Positions 10,281 through 18,790 of a DNA stretch of 64,000 bases are shown here, one piece after another (the stretch's first letter is position 1; each line of letters starts with the position of its first letter). The translations under genes and the position numbers were made by a program. This DNA is from Kitasatospora cinereorecta (GTDB taxonomy: Bacteria > Actinomycetota > Actinomycetes > Streptomycetales > Streptomycetaceae), in NCBI RefSeq assembly GCF_024172095.1, contig NZ_JAMZDX010000003.1, positions 1,256,001 through 1,320,000 of the forward strand, in the 5' to 3' direction. The notes beneath the pieces are model-generated. The model saw only the letters and a program-made list of their open reading frames with translations. It was not told the origin of the DNA and searched no databases.

Positions 10281-10970
10281 GTGGACAATGGCGTCATGAA
10301 GACCGAGCTCCCGGCCCCGGCGGCCGGCTCCACCGACGCGCCCGACGGCCCCGCACCGGAGCAGTGCGCTCCGCGGCGGGGCCGTCCGCGCAGCGAGGCC
10401 GCCGAGCAGGCGATCTTCGCCGCGGTGGAGCAGCTGATGGAGGACGGGGGCAGCCTGCCCGAGCTCTCCATCGAGCGGATCGCCGCCGCCGCCGGGGTCG
10501 GCAAGGCGACCATCTACCGGCGCTGGCCCAACAAGGAGGCCCTGCTGGTCGACGTGGTCGCCCGGCTGGAGGAGCCGCTGCCGGTGATGGCCGGGCCCAG
10601 CTACCGCGACGACCTCATCCAGATGATCGAGTACATGCGGCGGCGCGGCCTGATCAAGCGTTCCCGCTGGGTGGTCAAGTCCGCCCTCGGCCAGATGGGC
10701 GCCTGGCCGGAGCTGAAGAACGCCTACCACGAGCGGGTGGTCAAGCCGCGCCGCGAACTGGCCCGGCAGATCGTCCGGCGCGGTGTCGAGGCGGGCGAGC
10801 TGCGCTCGGACCTCGACGAGGAACTGCTCTGCGAGCTGCTGCTCGGCCCGATCCTGCTGCGCACCGTGCTGTGGGACGAGGCGCCGCTGGACGAGCCGGA
10901 CCTCGCCCTGCGGATGGTCGACGCCGTCCTGGAGGGCATCGGCACCGCGCCCCGCACCGAAGCGCGCTGA
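10281..10970 (+). CDS. TetR/AcrR family regulator, probable repressor of the upstream MFS exporter
   Basis: This 229-residue protein has a disordered N-terminus of about 35 residues, a TetR helix-turn-helix (SIERIAAAAGVGKATIYRRWPNKEALLVDVV, about residues 70-100) and a helical ligand/dimer domain. The GTG start at 10281 is favoured because GAGGGAG lies six bases upstream; an internal ATG at 10296 is the alternative. It sits just behind the MFS gene and probably shares its transcript, giving feedback control through the palindrome at 8581-8603 (inference). Confidence 0.88.
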   Translation: MDNGVMKTELPAPAAGSTDAPDGPAPEQCAPRRGRPRSEAAEQAIFAAVEQLMEDGGSLPELSIERIAAAAGVGKATIYRRWPNKEALLVDVVARLEEPLPVMAGPSYRDDLIQMIEYMRRRGLIKRSRWVVKSALGQMGAWPELKNAYHERVVKPRRELARQIVRRGVEAGELRSDLDEELLCELLLGPILLRTVLWDEAPLDEPDLALRMVDAVLEGIGTAPRTEAR

Positions 10971-11058
10971 GCCCGCACACCCGGCGCACACCCACCCCCC
11001 GGGCCGACGCGCGCCGCGGTGGTGCGCCGACGCCCGTTCCGTGCCGCCGCGAGCTGCA

Positions 11059-11072
11059 GTGACGCATCTCAC
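11059..11072. promoter_or_regulatory. Crp-type palindrome GTGA-N6-TCAC
   Basis: GTGACGCATCTCAC matches the half-sites of cyclic-AMP receptor protein boxes. It lies about 55 bp upstream of a possible -10 (TAGGCT, about 11125-11130) for the gene at 11204. Evidence is motif only. Confidence 0.4.
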
Positions 11073-11203
11073 GACCGTGGACTCGCCGGAACCCGCCGTC
11101 GGTACGGGCACGTCTGTCCCGTCATAGGCTGAGCCGAGAATCCGACCAATTCGATCGGAATCGGCCACGGCCGGACAGCACAGGACGGCGCGGAGGAGTG
11201 GGC

Positions 11204-12217
11204 ATGGTGCAGGCGGACAGTCCGGCGGCAGCGGCGGACGGTGCGCAACCTCCCACCCCGGCCCGCGGGCTCGCCCGGCTCGCCCGGCTCGGGCTGAGCT
11301 GGCGGCGCGGCTGGATCATCGCCGCGCTCGCGCTGCTGGTCGCGGTCCTGCTCGCCTTCCACGCCGAGCTGCCCAACGGCTTCGGCAACCTCGGCAGCCT
11401 GCTGGAGACCTTCCTGCCCTGGCTCGGCCTGGCCGTCCCGGTGCTGCTGGCGCTCGGGGTGTGGCGGCGTTCGGCCACCGCCCTGGTCGCCGTACTGCTG
11501 CCGACGCTGCTGTGGTTCAACATGTTCGGCGGCCTGCTGACCGACAAGAGCAGCGGCAAGGGCGACTTCACCGTCCTCACCCACAACGTCGCGGCGGCCA
11601 ACACCGACCCGGCCGGCACGGTGAAGCTGCTCAACGCCTCCGGCGCCCAGATCGTCGCGCTGGAGGAGCTGGCCGGCAGCGCCGTCCCCACCTACGCCAA
11701 CGGCCTGGCCGCCAAGTACCCGCACCACGTGGTCGAGGGCACGGTCGGCCTCTGGTCGACCTACCCCATCGAGGACGTCGCGGTGGTCGACATCAGGATC
11801 GGTTGGACCCGCGCCTTCCGGGCCCACGTCACCACCCCCAAGGGCCCGCTCGCCGTGTACGTGGCCCACCTGCCCTCGGTCCGGCTCAAGTTCGACAGCG
11901 GCTTCACCGCGGGGCGCCGCGACGTCAGCGCCCAGGCGCTCGGCGACGCCATCGAGGCCGAGCCGGTGAAGAAGGTGCTGCTGCTGGGCGACCTCAACGG
12001 CACCATGAACGACCGCAGCCTCGCCCCGATCACCTCCCAGATGCGCTCCGCCCAGGGCGCCGCCGGCGACGGCTTCGGCTTCTCCTGGCCGGCCGGCTTC
12101 CCGATGGCCCGGATCGACCAGATCCTCAGCAAGGGCGGCCTCACCCCGACCGACTCCCGGGTGCTGGACGCCGACGGCAGCGACCACCGCGCCGTCGCCG
12201 CCGACTACCGCTACTGA
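11204..12217 (+). CDS. Membrane-anchored endonuclease/exonuclease/phosphatase (EEP) family protein
   Basis: This 337-residue protein has an N-terminal region with three hydrophobic helices (about residues 38-118) followed by an EEP hydrolase domain. Catalytic landmarks are THNVAAANTD (metal/Asn), ALEELA (Glu), GDLNGTMND (Asp/Asn) and the terminal SDHRAV (Asp-His). It probably hydrolyses a phosphodiester or phospholipid outside the cell, as related actinobacterial proteins are thought to; the substrate is not evident. ATG 11204 was taken because GGAGGAG (11192-11198) is five bases upstream; GTG 11198 overlaps that site. A Crp-like palindrome lies upstream. Confidence 0.83.
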   Translation: MVQADSPAAAADGAQPPTPARGLARLARLGLSWRRGWIIAALALLVAVLLAFHAELPNGFGNLGSLLETFLPWLGLAVPVLLALGVWRRSATALVAVLLPTLLWFNMFGGLLTDKSSGKGDFTVLTHNVAAANTDPAGTVKLLNASGAQIVALEELAGSAVPTYANGLAAKYPHHVVEGTVGLWSTYPIEDVAVVDIRIGWTRAFRAHVTTPKGPLAVYVAHLPSVRLKFDSGFTAGRRDVSAQALGDAIEAEPVKKVLLLGDLNGTMNDRSLAPITSQMRSAQGAAGDGFGFSWPAGFPMARIDQILSKGGLTPTDSRVLDADGSDHRAVAADYRY

Positions 12218-12328
12218 CCCGGTGCCGACCCGCCGGCGCGCCCTCGCCGCCGACCCGCCGCCGCTGACACCCATCGGCCCCGGCCGGGTGTCTCCGCGTC
12301 AGGGCCCGCCCGGGCTACGCTCCGTCGC

Positions 12329-12898
12329 ATGGACGCCGAGGACGTGAACCGGGCGGTCGACTGGCTGACCCGGCTGCTGGAACCGTACGCCGACACCGAC
12401 TGGACCCGGCCCGCGCTCGGGCTGGAGTGGAGCTGCCGGGAGACCGTCGCCCATGTCGCCCACGACCTGACCGCGTACGCGGGACAGCTGGCCGGCGCGG
12501 TGCAGGACGGCTACCTGCCCTGTGACCTGACCGTCCGTACGGACGCCACGCCGCGCGATCTGCTGCGCGTGGTGACCGCGGCGGCCGGTCTGCTGCGCGC
12601 GGTGCTCACCACCGCGCCGCCGGACGCCCGGGCCTGGCACTGGGGCCCGTGCGACCCGGGCGGCTTCGCGGCGATGGGCTGCGCGGAGGTGCTGCTGCAC
12701 GGCTACGACCTGGCCGGCGGGCTCGGCGCCGCCTGGACGCCGCCCGCCGGGATGTGCGCGGCCGTGCTGGGCCGCCTCTTCCCGGACGCGCCCGCGGGGG
12801 AGCCGGAGGCCGTACTGCTGTGGTGCACCGGCCGCGGCGAGCTGCCGGGCCGCCCGCGCCGCACCGGCTGGGTCTGGAAGGCCGCCCTGCCGGCCTGA
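12329..12898 (+). CDS. DinB-like / mycothiol-dependent maleylpyruvate isomerase N-terminal domain protein
   Basis: This 189-residue cytoplasmic protein resembles the metal-binding four-helix DinB/YfiT fold of mycothiol-dependent enzymes. The N-terminal helix DVNRAVDWLTRLLEP and the motifs WSCRETVAHVAHDL and GCAEVLLHGYDLAGGLG carry the spaced histidines expected for a three-His metal site. The reaction is unknown; thiol transfer with mycothiol is the usual family role. No ribosome site is visible before the ATG, and the gene appears monocistronic, convergent with a methyltransferase gene. Confidence 0.75.
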   Translation: MDAEDVNRAVDWLTRLLEPYADTDWTRPALGLEWSCRETVAHVAHDLTAYAGQLAGAVQDGYLPCDLTVRTDATPRDLLRVVTAAAGLLRAVLTTAPPDARAWHWGPCDPGGFAAMGCAEVLLHGYDLAGGLGAAWTPPAGMCAAVLGRLFPDAPAGEPEAVLLWCTGRGELPGRPRRTGWVWKAALPA

Positions 12899-12938
12899 CC
12901 CGGTCGCCCGGCTGCCCGGCCGCCGCACCGGTGGGGGA

Positions 12939-13727
12939 TCAGGCGCGGCTGCCGACCACCACCGTGGCGTCGAACTCCTCGCAGACCAGCACCCGGGGCG
13001 CGAGCCCGGCGGCGGCGAAGTCGGCCGCGGTGTGCGGGGCCTGGCGTTCGCTGGTCTCGATCAGCAGGTGCCCGCCCGGGGCGAGCCAGCCGGGCGCGCC
13101 GGCGGTCACCCGGCGCTGGACCGCCAGGCCGTCCGCGCCGCCGTCCAGCGCCACCAGCGGCTCGTGGTCCCTGGCTTCGGGCGGCAGCAGCCCGATCTCG
13201 CCGGTCGGCACGTACGGCGCGTTGGCGACCAGCACGTCCACCCGGCCGCGCAGCCCCGCGGGCAGCGGCTCGTACAGGTCGCCCAGGAAGACCCGGCCGC
13301 CCGCCGCCGCGACATTGCGGCGGGCGCAGCGGACCGAGGCGGGATGGACGTCGGCCGCGTACAGCTCGACCGGGCCGACGGCCGCCGCGACGGCGGCGCC
13401 GAGCGCGCCGGAGCCGCAGCAGAGGTCGAGCACCACCGCGCCGGGCCGGGCCAGCGCGGCGGCCTGCCCGGCGAGGAACTCGGAGCGCCGACGCGGGACG
13501 AACACACCCGGGTCGACGGAGATCCGCAGCCCGCGGAACTCGGCCCAGCCCACCACCTGTTCGAGCGGGAATCCGGCGGCGCGCCGGTCGACCAGGGCGG
13601 TCAGTTCGGCGGGCGTACCGGCGGCGGAGATCAGCAGGCGCGCCTCGTCCTCGGCGAAGACGCAGCCGACCGAGCGGAGCCTGCGGGTGACGGTGGAGAG
13701 CAGTGGAACGGAGGAGTCCAAAGACAC
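12939..13727 (-). CDS. PrmC/HemK-like SAM-dependent protein-glutamine N5-methyltransferase
   Basis: This protein of about 262 residues has a small N-terminal helical domain and a Rossmann methyltransferase domain: motif I VLDLCCGSGALG, VELYAADVHP, and a catalytic NAPY in place of the usual NPPY. Family members methylate the GGQ glutamine of release factors, though the NAPY variant marks a paralogue whose substrate may differ. The start is uncertain: GTG 13727 gives the family-like beginning VSLDSSVPLL, but there is no good ribosome site and the frame stays open to 13904. The 250 bp between here and nadE hold nothing else recognisable. Confidence 0.8.
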   Translation of the reverse strand: MSLDSSVPLLSTVTRRLRSVGCVFAEDEARLLISAAGTPAELTALVDRRAAGFPLEQVVGWAEFRGLRISVDPGVFVPRRRSEFLAGQAAALARPGAVVLDLCCGSGALGAAVAAAVGPVELYAADVHPASVRCARRNVAAAGGRVFLGDLYEPLPAGLRGRVDVLVANAPYVPTGEIGLLPPEARDHEPLVALDGGADGLAVQRRVTAGAPGWLAPGGHLLIETSERQAPHTAADFAAAGLAPRVLVCEEFDATVVVGSRA

Positions 13728-13976
13728 GGCGGGAGAGCCTTTCGGGAAGACCACTGGGGCTCCCGCGCCCCGCTCACGCCGATTCGGCGGCGGGGTCGTC
13801 GAGGGGGAGCACCCGACCTGACACAGCGGTGATCGGTCCCACCTCCTCGGTTCGGTCGCGCTCCGCGCGACGCCTGCCGCGGCAACCACCACGGCCGCGC
13901 CCACCCTACCCGACCCACCCTGGGGCGGCTCTCCGGTTTCCGGTCCGGCGAGCCGCCGCAGGGCGAGGGCCTCGGG

Positions 13977-15731
13977 TCAGCCGCGGCGCCAGCGGTTGGT
14001 GATCGGCAGCCGGCGGTCGCGGCCGAAGCCCTTGGCGGAGATCTTCGTGCCCGGCGGGTACTGCCGGCGCTTGTACTCGGCGGTGTCGACGAGGCGGACG
14101 ATCCGGTCCACCACCTCCGGGGCGAAGCCCGCCGCGACGATCGCGTCCCGGCCCTGGTCGCCCTCGACGTACAGGTCGAGCACGGTGTCCAGCAGGTCGT
14201 ACTCGGGCAGCGAGTCGGTGTCCTTCTGATCCGGCCGCAGCTCGGCGGACGGCGGCTTGAGGATGGTGTTCTCCGGGATCGGAGGCACCTCGCCGCGCGC
14301 CTCGGCCACCTCGTTGCGCCAGGTCGCGAGCCGGAAGATCAGCGACTTGTAGACGTCCTTGATCGGCCCGAACGCGCCGACCGAGTCGCCGTACAGGGTG
14401 GAGTAGCCCACCGCCAGCTCGCTCTTGTTGCCCGGCGCGAGCACGATGTGCCCCTCCTGGTTGGAGATCGCCATCAGCAGGGTGCCGCGCAGCCGCGACT
14501 GCAGGTTCTCCTCGGCCAGCCCGGAGAGCTCGGTGGCGCCCATGTAGGCGTCGAACATCGGGGCGATGGAGACCGTGCGGAAGTTCAGGCCGGTCCGGCG
14601 GGCCAGCTCGGCGGCGTCGTCACGGGAGTGCTGCGAGGAGTACTGCGAGGGCATCGACACGCAGTACACGTTCTCGGCGCCGAGCGCGTCGACCGAGATC
14701 GCCGCGACCAGCGCCGAGTCGATGCCGCCGGACAGGCCGATCAGCACCGAGCGGAAGCCGTTCTTGCGGACGTACGCCCGGGTGCCCTCCACCAGCGCCT
14801 GGTAGATCTCGGCCTCGTCGTCCAGCCGCGGCGCGACCACCGCGGGCAGCGGCTCGGCCGGGGCGGGCAGCGCCTCGCCGCCCAGCTCGGTGCGGACCAG
14901 CCGCAGCCCGTCGCTGAGCAGCAGCCCGTCCACGTGGTTGCTGCTCGCCTCCGGCAGGTCCAGGTCGACCACCAGCAGGGTCTCCTCGAACTGCGGCGCC
15001 CGGGCCAGCACCTCGCCCTCGGCGGAGACCACCACCGAGTCGCCGTCGAAGACCAGCTCGTCCTGGCCGCCCACCATGTTCAGGTACGCCAGCGGGCAGC
15101 CCGCCTCGGCGGCCCGGCGGCGCACCAGCTCCAGCCGCACGTCGTCCTTGTTGCGCTCGTACGGCGAACCGTTGACCACCAGCAGCAGCCCGGCGCCGAC
15201 CTCGCCGGCCGCGGTGGCCCGGCCGCCCTCCTGCCAGATGTCCTCGCAGATCGCCAGCGCCACGTCCACGCCGTTCAGGCGCACCACCGCGAGCTGGTCG
15301 CCCGGGACGAACCAGCGGTACTCGTCGAAGACGCCGTAGTTCGGCAGGAAGTGCTTGGCGAAGCGGGTCACCACCTCGCCCCGGTACAGCACCGCCGCGC
15401 AGTTCTGCGGGGAGCCGGCCGGGCGGTGGGTGCGGTGCGACTCGCTCTCCGAGCGGCCGAGGTAGCCGAGCACCACCGGCAGCTCGCCCAGCCCCTCGGC
15501 GGCCAGCCGGGCGGCCAGCTCGACCAGGGCGGTGCGGGACGCCTCGACGAAGGAACTGCGCAGGGCGAGGTCCTCGACCGGGTACCCGGTCAGGGCCATC
15601 TCGGGGAACGCGACCAGCTGGGCACCGGCCTCGGCGGCCTTCTTGGTCCAGCGCACCACCTCATCGCTGTTGCGGGCGATGTCACCGACCCAGGGGTCGA
15701 TCTGGCTCAGGGCGAGACGGAGATTGGGCAT
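13977..15731 (-). CDS. nadE: Glutamine-hydrolysing NAD+ synthase
   Basis: This 584-residue two-domain enzyme makes NAD+ from nicotinic acid adenine dinucleotide with ATP, taking ammonia from glutamine. The N-terminal nitrilase/amidase domain has the Glu-Lys-Cys triad (FPEMALTGYP, RFAKHFLPNYGVFDEYRWF, LAICEDIW). The C-terminal synthetase domain has the P-loop GLSGGIDSALVAA and the conserved NKSELAVGYSTLYGD and KPPSAELRP. Length is normal for the glutamine-dependent form. The ATG lies seven bases after a good -10, so it is probably leaderless. It is divergent from a glutamine-synthetase-like gene. Confidence 0.96.
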   Translation of the reverse strand: MPNLRLALSQIDPWVGDIARNSDEVVRWTKKAAEAGAQLVAFPEMALTGYPVEDLALRSSFVEASRTALVELAARLAAEGLGELPVVLGYLGRSESESHRTHRPAGSPQNCAAVLYRGEVVTRFAKHFLPNYGVFDEYRWFVPGDQLAVVRLNGVDVALAICEDIWQEGGRATAAGEVGAGLLLVVNGSPYERNKDDVRLELVRRRAAEAGCPLAYLNMVGGQDELVFDGDSVVVSAEGEVLARAPQFEETLLVVDLDLPEASSNHVDGLLLSDGLRLVRTELGGEALPAPAEPLPAVVAPRLDDEAEIYQALVEGTRAYVRKNGFRSVLIGLSGGIDSALVAAISVDALGAENVYCVSMPSQYSSQHSRDDAAELARRTGLNFRTVSIAPMFDAYMGATELSGLAEENLQSRLRGTLLMAISNQEGHIVLAPGNKSELAVGYSTLYGDSVGAFGPIKDVYKSLIFRLATWRNEVAEARGEVPPIPENTILKPPSAELRPDQKDTDSLPEYDLLDTVLDLYVEGDQGRDAIVAAGFAPEVVDRIVRLVDTAEYKRRQYPPGTKISAKGFGRDRRLPITNRWRRG

Positions 15732-15738
15732 GCCCCAG

Positions 15739-15744
15739 AGTGTA
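15739..15744 (-). promoter_or_regulatory. -10 box of the leaderless nadE promoter
   Basis: On the minus strand TACACT is followed by seven bases and the nadE ATG, placing the transcription start at or next to the start codon. Confidence 0.55.
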
Positions 15745-15920
15745 ATCGTCTAACTGACGTTATGTCCTCCGGGGGTGGGTTGCCCCCGCTTCGGCGTGGT
15801 CCGCCGCCCGGACGGCCGGGGGTCGGCAAGCGGACGAAGATCCGCCATGATGGGACCAGCCGCTTCCGGCGCGCTTCCGGGCGTAACACGGACGTAAAGA
15901 GCAGAGGTGAGACTGTCCCC

Positions 15921-17282
15921 ATGGGCAAGCAGCAGGAGTTCGTGCTTCGCACGCTCGAGGAGCGTGACATCCGTTTTGTCCGGCTGTGGTTCACCGACGT
16001 GCTCGGGTTCCTGAAGTCCGTGGCAGTCGCTCCGGCGGAGCTGGAACAGGCCTTCGAGGAGGGCATCGGCTTCGACGGCTCGGCCATCGAGGGCTTCGCC
16101 CGGGTCTACGAGTCCGACATGATCGCCAAGCCGGACCCCACCACCTTCCAGATACTGCCGTGGCGCTCCGAGACCCCGGGCACCGCGCGCATGTTCTGCG
16201 ACATCCTCATGCCCGACGGCTCCCCCTCCTACGCGGACCCGCGCTTCGTCCTCAAGCGCACCCTGGAGAAGGCCTCCGAGCAGGGCTTCACCTTCTACAC
16301 CCACCCGGAGATCGAGTTCTTCCTGCTGAAGAACCTCCCCGGTGACGGCACCGCCCCCATCCCCGCCGACCAGTCCGGCTACTTCGACCACACCCCGCGC
16401 GGCGTCGGCCACGACTTCCGTCGCCAGGCCATCACCATGCTCGAATCCATGGGCATCTCGGTCGAGTTCTCCCACCACGAAGGCGCCCCCGGCCAGCAGG
16501 AGATCGACCTGCGCTACGCCGACGCGCTCTCCACCGCCGACAACATCATGACCTTCCGCCTGGTCATGAAGGAGGTCGCGCTGGAGCAGGGCGTCCACGC
16601 CAGCTTCATGCCCAAGCCCTTCTCCGGATTCCCCGGCTCCGGCATGCACACCCACGTCTCCCTCTTCGAGGGCGACCGCAACGCCTTTCACGAGTCCGGC
16701 GCCGAGTACCAGCTCTCCAAGGTCGGCCGCTCCTTCATCGCCGGCCTGCTCAAGTACGCCGCCGAGACCGCCGCCGTCACCAACCAGTGGGTCAACTCCT
16801 ACAAGCGCATCTGGGGCGGCTCCCAGCGCACCGCCGGCGCCGGCGGCGAGGCTCCCTCGTACATCTGCTGGGGCCACAACAACCGCTCCGCCCTGATCCG
16901 CGTCCCCATGTACAAGCCCGGCAAGCAGGGCTCCACCCGGGTCGAGGTCCGCTCCCTCGACACCGGCTGCAACCCCTACCTCGCCTACGCCGTCGTCCTC
17001 GCCTCCGGCCTCAAGGGCATCGAGGACGGCCTTGAACTCCCCGCCGGCGCCGACGACGACGTCTGGGCGCTCTCCGACGCCGAACGCCGCGCCCTTGGCA
17101 TCCAGCCCATGCCGCAGAACCTCGGCGAGGCCATCGACCTCATGCAGCGCAGCGAACTCGTCGCCGAGACGCTGGGCGAGCACGTCTTCGACTTCTTCCT
17201 GCGCAACAAGCGCCAGGAGTGGGAGGAGTACCGCTCCGAGGTCACCCCGTTCGAGCTGCGCAAGAACCTCCAGGTGCTGTAG
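15921..17282 (+). CDS. Glutamine synthetase-like enzyme, probable gamma-glutamylpolyamine synthetase (GlnA2-type)
   Basis: This 453-residue type I glutamine synthetase fold protein contains the beta-Grasp N-terminus (FTDVLGFLKSVAV), the metal-site motif PEIEFFLL, the glycine loop FPGSGMHTHVS and the ATP-binding NSYKRI. Unlike true GlnA it lacks the NLY/KDLY adenylylation motif near the C-terminus, so GlnE should not modify it. Its position beside nadE matches the Streptomyces coelicolor gene SCO2241, whose product has been reported to glutamylate polyamines; that assignment is by recalled synteny, not measured here. ATG 15921 follows an AGAGGTGAG ribosome site. A strong terminator follows. 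Confidence 0.85.
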   Translation: MGKQQEFVLRTLEERDIRFVRLWFTDVLGFLKSVAVAPAELEQAFEEGIGFDGSAIEGFARVYESDMIAKPDPTTFQILPWRSETPGTARMFCDILMPDGSPSYADPRFVLKRTLEKASEQGFTFYTHPEIEFFLLKNLPGDGTAPIPADQSGYFDHTPRGVGHDFRRQAITMLESMGISVEFSHHEGAPGQQEIDLRYADALSTADNIMTFRLVMKEVALEQGVHASFMPKPFSGFPGSGMHTHVSLFEGDRNAFHESGAEYQLSKVGRSFIAGLLKYAAETAAVTNQWVNSYKRIWGGSQRTAGAGGEAPSYICWGHNNRSALIRVPMYKPGKQGSTRVEVRSLDTGCNPYLAYAVVLASGLKGIEDGLELPAGADDDVWALSDAERRALGIQPMPQNLGEAIDLMQRSELVAETLGEHVFDFFLRNKRQEWEEYRSEVTPFELRKNLQVL

Positions 17283-17311
17283 CCCCGGCTGAGCGGCTCG
17301 TCGTACACGGG

Positions 17312-17356
17312 GAAGGCCCCGGACCAGTGGATCGTCATCACTGGTCCGGGGCCTTC
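17312..17356 (+). terminator. Intrinsic terminator after the glutamine synthetase-like gene
   Basis: An 18-bp perfect inverted repeat (17312-17329 with 17339-17356, 9-nt loop) lies 30 bp after the stop codon and ends in CTT. Confidence 0.88.
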
Positions 17357-17419
17357 TGTCGCACGCGATCGGCTCTGATTGAACGTCAGCCCCTGCCGGG
17401 CGGTAGGACAGTGTGACTA

Positions 17420-18382
17420 GTGGTGGCCGGGCGTGTGGCGGCTTGCAGGGGGTCGGGGCGGGCGCTGAAGTGGCTGCATGATCGGTACGCGGCTGCGCGA
17501 GCGGGAACTGGTTTCGGACGTCGTGGGCGCGGCCGGGTGAGCGGGCGGCGGGGGCGGCGTCCGGAGTCGTGGTGGGGTCGGTGGCGGCCCGGATCGCGAG
17601 GAGGTGCGCCGCGGGCGGGGCGGCGCGGATGGGTGTCGGTGGCGATGGGGGTGACCGGCGAACTGGTCTTCACCCTCGGCCTGGTGCTGGTGCTGTTCGT
17701 CGGCTACTCGCTGTGGTGGACCGACCTGTTGGCGGACCGGCGGGCCGACCGGGCTGGGCAGGAGCTGCGCGGCTCCTGGTCGGTGACGGCCCCGCCGACC
17801 CCGTCGGCGAGCCCCGCGCCCTCGGCCGCGCCGGTGCCGCCGGCCTCGCCTTCGCCCTCGCCGTCCCCGCCGCCGGAGTACCGGACCGGTGACGACGTGG
17901 GCTTCCTGCACGTGCCGGCCATGGGCAGCGACTACCAGGTGCTGATCCGGATGGGAGCGGCGGAGGAGATCATCGACGAGGGCGTCGCGGGCGTGTACAC
18001 CGAGCCGTACCGGGCGGCGATGCCGTGGGACGCGGAGGGGAACTTCGCGCTGGCGGCCCACCGGGACGGGCACGGCGCCAAGTTCCACGACCTCGACGTG
18101 CTCAAGCCGGGGGACGCGCTGGTGGTGGAGACCCGCGGCACCTGGTACGTGTACCGGGTGGACGGCGTGCTGCCGCAGACCTCCAAGTACAACATCGGGG
18201 TGATCGCGCCGGTCCCGGCCGGCTCGCCGTACCAGGGACCGGGCCGGTACATCACCCTGACGACGTGTACGCCGGTCTACACCTCGCGCTACCGGATGGC
18301 GGTCTGGGGCAGCCTGGTGCGGACCGAGCCGGTGGACGCCAACCGGACGCCGCCGGCCGAGCTGACCAGCGGGCACGCGTAG
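17420..18382 (+). CDS. Class E sortase (membrane-bound transpeptidase)
   Basis: This sortase cleaves secreted proteins at an LAxTG-type motif and joins them to the cell wall. After an N-terminal basic region and one membrane helix (ELVFTLGLVLVLFVGYSLWW) comes a Pro/Ser/Ala-rich linker and then the catalytic domain. The active-site His is in LAAHRDG, the Cys in LTTCTPVYTSRYRM with the catalytic Arg a few residues later. The GTG at 17420 has a TAGGA site about 11 bases upstream, but several later GTG/ATG codons before the membrane helix are possible, so the first 75 residues are uncertain. It converges on a small gene encoding an LAATG peptide. Confidence 0.87.
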   Translation: MVAGRVAACRGSGRALKWLHDRYAAARAGTGFGRRGRGRVSGRRGRRPESWWGRWRPGSRGGAPRAGRRGWVSVAMGVTGELVFTLGLVLVLFVGYSLWWTDLLADRRADRAGQELRGSWSVTAPPTPSASPAPSAAPVPPASPSPSPSPPPEYRTGDDVGFLHVPAMGSDYQVLIRMGAAEEIIDEGVAGVYTEPYRAAMPWDAEGNFALAAHRDGHGAKFHDLDVLKPGDALVVETRGTWYVYRVDGVLPQTSKYNIGVIAPVPAGSPYQGPGRYITLTTCTPVYTSRYRMAVWGSLVRTEPVDANRTPPAELTSGHA

Positions 18383-18414
18383 GCGGCCGTCGGGCAGGTC
18401 GGCCCTCGGGCCGG

Positions 18415-18573
18415 TCAGCCGTCGGAGCCGCGCCGACGGGCCACCCGGATCAGCAGCGCGCCGCCGACCAGCATCGCCACGGCCAGGACGACCAGCAGGA
18501 CGACGTGGCCTCCGGTGGCGGCCAGCGCATCGCCGCCTGCTGCGGCGGCGCCGGGAACGGACGGACGGTACAT
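18415..18573 (-). CDS. 52-residue membrane peptide with LAATG sortase motif
   Basis: A short gene encodes an 18-residue Gly/Ala-rich N-terminus, the motif LAATG (residues 17-21), one hydrophobic helix (about 24-43) and a basic tail RVARRRGSDG. This is exactly the tripartite sorting signal of class E sortase substrates, yet there is no signal peptide or passenger domain. A near-ideal ribosome site, GTGGAGG, lies six bases before the ATG, which argues it is a real gene. Positive charges at the C-terminus predict an N-out, C-in topology, so the short N-terminus would face the sortase. Its stop codon is 33 bp from that of the sortase gene. It may be a microprotein substrate, a sortase modulator, or the relic of a larger surface protein. 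Confidence 0.68.
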   Translation of the reverse strand: MYRPSVPGAAAAGGDALAATGGHVVLLVVLAVAMLVGGALLIRVARRRGSDG

Positions 18574-18790
18574 GCGCGGCCTCCACCGGGGACGTGGGCG
18601 ACGGGTGCCGCCGGTACGGAGGATCCACCGCGGCACCGGCCGGTTGTCGCGCCGGGAAGCCGCACCACCCCAATGGGTCCGGCCGATCACCCGGGTGCGT
18701 GAGTGCGGGGGAGTCGCGGCGACGTCGTACCCCGGCGCGGCCCGGGACGGGCACGTAGGCTTCGAACAGGCGACGGAGCTGAAGGGGGAG

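Noticed and set aside
14448-15920. 491-codon N-terminal extension in frame with the glutamine synthetase-like gene
   Set aside because: It is antisense to nadE with shadow-like composition. The AGAGGTGAG site and family-type start at 15921 define the real gene.
15885-15920. GlnR-like GTAAC-n6-GTAAA before the glutamine synthetase-like gene
   Set aside because: The b-site does not match GAAAC and no second box follows at the right distance.
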